Below, one piece after another: positions 7,037 through 9,555 of a stretch of 9,555 bases of DNA (positions within the stretch are counted from its first letter, which is position 1; every line of letters starts with the position of its first letter). The stretch comes from Phycisphaerales bacterium (GTDB lineage Bacteria; Planctomycetota; Phycisphaerae; Phycisphaerales; Phycisphaeraceae), in contig JAAUTM010000031.1 of assembly GCA_012031455.1 (NCBI GenBank), forward strand, positions 1 to 9,555. The letters are read 5' to 3'. Made by a program: the position numbers and the translations under genes. The notes below the pieces were generated by a model. It did no database searches and had not been told where the DNA came from. It saw only the letters and a list, made by a program, of their open reading frames with translations.

Positions 7037-8284
7037 TTGGTCAACAACACCTTTCAACTTCAGGAAAAGCTTCCTCCTCGTGGCGTCACGCAGGGCCTCT
7101 GTCGGCAGCTTCGGCAGTACCTGCTGAGCAATCGTCCTGCTGTCGGGGAGCAGCTCATGACCGATGCCGAGCTGTCCAAAAGCCTGAACCTCAGCCGGTC
7201 CTCCATCCGCCGGGCCATGATCGTGCTGCAAAAAGAAGGCTGGATCAATCGTCAGGTCGGACGAGGAACTTTCGTCGGCCCCCGGCTCATGCTCGAAGGC
7301 GGTGTCCTTTCCGAAGACGATAATCAACCCAACTTTCAGGTTGATGAGAAAATCATCCGCATGGCGGTGGTCGTCTTCTGGGATCCGCACAACACCCAGT
7401 TCCATGTCAACAACTGGTACACCCCTGAAATCCTGCGCGGCATCGGGGATCACACCAGCGAAAACCATATCACCGTCGAACTCATCAGCACCAGCCGTCC
7501 TGAACCTGACACCGTCCTCACCAAAATCCGCAGGCAACGCCCTGATGTCATCGTCTTCACCGCTGGGGATGTTTCCGAAGTACTTTCCATGCGCGATGCC
7601 CAGCGCCTGAACATCCCCATCATCTGCACCGGTACCAAGTTCGCTGTCTTGGATTTCACCGTGCTGCTCGAAGATAACGACTCGGCCATCGAGCTTGCAG
7701 TGAACCATCTGCTGGAACACGGTCATCGCAAGCTCATGCTCGCACTGCCCACCGATGCTGTCGCCTTTACCTTCGAACGTATGCGCGCATTCCACCAGAT
7801 TGCCCAGAAACATGGTGTCAAGCCCGGCGACTGGAATGTGGTGTGGGTTGATGTCCAGACCGCAGACCAGGCCTCCCTCGAATCCGAGGTCAGCCGATAT
7901 TGTGCGCAGATCAACCATCTCCAGCCCACGGGTCTGATCTGTGGCAGTGCCAAGATCGTCCGTGCCACCGGCATGGCCATGCGGCGAATGAACTGGCATA
8001 TCCCGCAGGATATTTCCATGGTCGCCATCGACCAGTCCCCTGAAGCTTCCACCTGGTTTGCAGGCTTAAACCCTTCCACCATCGAAATCCCGCTTTACAA
8101 CATGGGCCGCCGCATCGCCGAGCTGGCCCCTCTGCTGGCACGCGGGGAAAAAGTGCCTTCCCTTACCCGGCTTCTGTGTCAACTCAAACCCGGCGACTCC
8201 GTTGCCGCTCCCTCGACCAATCGGGTCCTTGTCGGCCCAGGTAACCACATGTCTTGCTGTTTGAAACTTTTTGAAGGAGGTTGA
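7037..8284 (+). CDS. GntR-type winged-helix / LacI-type sensor transcriptional regulator
   Basis: A 415-residue intact protein. Residues 15-80 form a GntR-family winged helix: an N-terminal helix, LMTDAELSKSLNLSRSSIRRAM as the helix-turn-helix, and the wing QVGRGTFV. Residues from about 107 to 400 resemble the periplasmic-binding-protein sugar sensor of LacI/GalR regulators: IRMAVVVFWDP at the start, LLEHGHRKLMLALP near residue 225, and a closing PQDISMVAIDQSPE segment followed by SxIEIPLYNMGRRIAELA. This is the same two-domain plan as AraR. The ligand is probably a sugar released by the neighbouring hydrolases (inference). The start is TTG at 7037: a stop lies in frame at 7028, GAGTGAG lies upstream at a suitable distance, and the next ATG would delete half of the DNA-binding domain. 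The last 20 residues (from about GDSVAAP) go beyond the usual LacI-type end, and their codons hold the next gene's Shine-Dalgarno. Confidence 0.86.
   Translation: MVNNTFQLQEKLPPRGVTQGLCRQLRQYLLSNRPAVGEQLMTDAELSKSLNLSRSSIRRAMIVLQKEGWINRQVGRGTFVGPRLMLEGGVLSEDDNQPNFQVDEKIIRMAVVVFWDPHNTQFHVNNWYTPEILRGIGDHTSENHITVELISTSRPEPDTVLTKIRRQRPDVIVFTAGDVSEVLSMRDAQRLNIPIICTGTKFAVLDFTVLLEDNDSAIELAVNHLLEHGHRKLMLALPTDAVAFTFERMRAFHQIAQKHGVKPGDWNVVWVDVQTADQASLESEVSRYCAQINHLQPTGLICGSAKIVRATGMAMRRMNWHIPQDISMVAIDQSPEASTWFAGLNPSTIEIPLYNMGRRIAELAPLLARGEKVPSLTRLLCQLKPGDSVAAPSTNRVLVGPGNHMSCCLKLFEGG
8274..8280 (+). promoter_or_regulatory. Strong Shine-Dalgarno inside the end of the regulator gene
   Basis: AAGGAGG lies 5 bases before the ATG at 8286 and is read as the last codons (E-G-G) of the regulator, whose stop is at 8282-8284. 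Ribosomes finishing the regulator would end one base before the next start codon, so the PEP-CTERM gene is probably translationally coupled. It also fixes 8286 as the start in preference to the in-frame TTG at 8271. Confidence 0.75.
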
Positions 8285-8285
8285 A

Positions 8286-9374
8286 ATGTCTACCGCATCG
8301 AAAGTGATCATGACCACAGCCGTTCTCTCGCTGGCTTCGCTGCCCGCACTTGGGGCCACCACAGTGTTCGAATTTGGATCGGCTGATTACATCAGTGGGG
8401 CTGCAGCGCCCGTTAATAGACTTGAACAAGGTAATCATCCGTACCGAAACGCTACGGATGGGGGTATCCAAAAAACAGGTGTCCGACCCTATTCAGAAAC
8501 CTATTCCCTCACCGGCCCGGCAGCGGGTTTGAATGTCGGCGTTATACCGCCTCTTACTAACGGCAACCAGACCTACTCGGGCTACACTGGGCCAGAACTC
8601 TTCGGGTGGCATTGCTTTGCGCACCATCAATAACACCGCTGTGTGGAATACCAATAGCTTGTCGCCTGGCTTAAACTATGGGATCACAAATGGCTCCTCA
8701 ACTACCTTGACTGGTAGCGAGGTTTACTATAACATAGGCCTGCGGAACAATCAATCTGGTAGATTTAACAATATTGCATATGATGCCTTGGCCGTAAAAC
8801 ACAATTGGTATGGTACTATTGTTGAGAGCAATGTCGTCACACCTGGCGCTCGCAATACCGAACTGGCTATGCTGGCACTGGGCAAAATGGCTGGCCCTGT
8901 TGAATTTGATGCTCTCAGCAAAATTGACTTTGTTGTGGGCGCCCGGGGTTATAAATGTTAATGCTATCACGGCTCGTGCCAATATCGTTCGCGCTGTAGT
9001 CAAAGCTGGCGAACAATACTATATTTCGGATTTCTCTGAAACAACCACTGTAAACAATAATAATACTCCCCTCATCGGAGTCTTTGATTACAGCGAATTA
9101 AGCACTGGCACATGGTCAGCCTATGACCCCATTACTAGTATTTACGCCCCGACGACAACTGGTACCACCATCAGCCTGACCGACATCACTTATGCAGGCG
9201 TACTGCTCACGCATGCTGCATCACAAAATGTCACTGCGACGGGTGCTCCTGGCTGGAACAGGTGAAGTTTATTTGGGTTCCTTCACCGTCACGGCCGGGG
9301 CCATTCCCGAGCCTGCCTCCATGGCCCTGCTCGTAATCGGCTCCGCGCTGATTGGCTTCCGTCGCCAGCGCTGA
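8286..9374 (+). CDS. PEP-CTERM sorting-domain protein of unknown function, reconstructed across three slips
   Basis: Four frames join into about 361 residues. Piece 1 (8286-8603) carries a signal peptide with cleavage near ALG-A (about residue 29) and ends before a GGG run with one extra G (8604-8606). Piece 2 (8605-8943) starts GGIALRTINNTAVWN. A slip at 8942-8948 (extra C or G) joins it to piece 3 (8945-9250), giving VVGAGVINVNAITARANIV. A slip at 9251-9252 (extra G) leads to piece 4 (9252-9374), which ends IPEPASMALLVIGSALIGFRRQR, a complete PEP-CTERM tail (PEP at 9306-9314). The mature part is rich in Asn, Thr, Ser and Gly and predicted to be mostly beta; no enzyme motif is visible. Such proteins are usually surface or matrix components. 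The middle is more AT-rich than its neighbours (75 G+C in 180 bases at 8641-8820, against 37 in 60 at 7141-7200). The role is unknown; the coupling to the regulator suggests a common function. Confidence 0.72.
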
Positions 9375-9505
9375 TCGCTCATAACTTTCCATCGGGTCAG
9401 CCTGACCGCTGATCCGATGCTTGTTCCCGAATCGCCTGATCAAACAACCCATAACGGACCCACTGCAAAATGTCACCCTCACATCCCTTCCCAAAGGAGC
9501 TTGCC
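9375..9505. other. Intergenic gap between PEP-CTERM gene and pilin-like gene
   Basis: These 131 bases hold the hairpin at 9390-9419 and, at the right end, the Shine-Dalgarno AAAGGAG (9493-9499) of the next gene. I found no good promoter hexamer pair between them. Confidence 0.5.
9390..9419 (+). terminator. Probable transcription terminator hairpin
   Basis: Bases 9390-9401 pair with 9408-9419 along 12 consecutive positions (one G-U wobble), closing a 6-base loop CTGACC. It begins 15 bases after the PEP-CTERM stop codon, the expected place for a terminator. The following CTTGTTCCC is only moderately T-rich, so intrinsic termination may be incomplete or need Rho. A competing small hairpin, GGTCA-GCC-TGACC (9395-9407), lies inside the left half. 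Confidence 0.6.
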
Positions 9506-9555
9506 ATGTCAACGAACCCGAACTCGCAGACCGATTGTCCGGCTTCACCCTGATC
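9506..9555 (+). CDS. Prepilin-type N-terminal cleavage/methylation protein (pilin or pseudopilin), 3' truncated
   Basis: The ATG at 9506 follows AAAGGAG (9493-9499) by 6 bases. As printed, this frame stops at 9551-9553 after 15 residues. The adjacent frame reads LSGFTLI to the window edge, which is the invariant start of type IV prepilins and type II secretion pseudopilins (G-F-T-L-I-E, cut after the Gly by prepilin peptidase PilD). Restoring one C in the CC at 9531-9532 gives MSTNPNSQTRLSGFTLI, a short basic leader of the expected kind. The fifth-residue Glu and the hydrophobic helix lie outside the window. In planctomycetes and relatives many such proteins (for example DUF1559 type) accompany hydrolase and PEP-CTERM genes; which type this is cannot be told from the fragment. 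Confidence 0.65.

Noticed and set aside
6975..7051. Inverted repeat GGTGTTGT / ACAACACC flanking the regulator start
   Set aside because: Arms are 8 bp with about 60 bases between, one inside the promoter spacer and one in coding sequence; likely chance.
6953..7999. Long open frame of 348 codons on the minus strand opposite the regulator
   Set aside because: It is a shadow of the GC-rich regulator gene: it has no recognisable domain, an Asp/Gly/His-heavy composition and no ribosome-binding site, while the + strand frame has clear GntR and LacI-type domains.
1..9555. tRNA, rRNA, CRISPR array, insertion sequence or phage attachment site
   Set aside because: No regularly spaced repeats, no transposase-like frame, no terminal inverted repeats and no tRNA-like cloverleaf were noticed on reading both strands.

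Overview
The window looks like an accessory polysaccharide-degradation locus from a heterotrophic, Gram-negative-type bacterium. The best guess is Planctomycetota (Phycisphaerae-like) or the related Lentisphaerae/Verrucomicrobiota group. The basis is the combination of large secreted glycoside-hydrolase-type proteins, two proteins ending in PEP-CTERM sorting tails, a GntR/LacI-type hybrid regulator and the start of a GFTLI-type prepilin, all on the + strand. This assignment is inferred from gene content; there is no marker gene in the window.

Layout, left to right. (1) 2-1027: C-terminal half of an alpha-galactosidase-like (clan GH-D / GH36-type) enzyme that enters from the left edge. (2) 1041-4626: one very large exported clan GH-A (GH42-like) hydrolase of about 1,190 residues, broken into four reading-frame pieces. 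(3) 4689-6851: a DUF5060-type glycoside hydrolase of about 720 residues with a C-terminal PEP-CTERM anchor, broken into three pieces. (4) 6852-7036: intergenic region with a perfect-consensus sigma70-type promoter. (5) 7037-8284: an intact GntR-HTH/LacI-sensor transcription factor starting at TTG. (6) 8286-9374: an unrecognised, AT-richer PEP-CTERM protein, apparently translationally coupled to the regulator and broken into four pieces. (7) 9390-9419: a 12-bp hairpin, probably a terminator. (8) 9506 to the right edge: the start of a type IV pilin/pseudopilin-like gene, also with an apparent one-base slip.

The dominant technical fact is nine inferred single-base slips (one could be a two-base deletion). 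Nearly all lie in short homopolymers, and joining frames across each restores a continuous family-typical protein. Gene 1 (visible part) and the regulator are intact. I read this as sequencing or assembly error rather than pseudogenisation, but raw reads would have to settle it. The three damaged proteins and the pilin start are therefore annotated as reconstructed genes.

Working model (inference): the alpha-galactosidase-like enzyme, the GH-A enzyme and the surface-sorted DUF5060 enzyme degrade a complex, possibly galactose-containing, polysaccharide. The regulator senses a released sugar through its LacI-type domain. It is co-transcribed with a PEP-CTERM surface protein and followed by a pilin-like gene, which suggests that hydrolysis is coupled to building a cell-surface structure.
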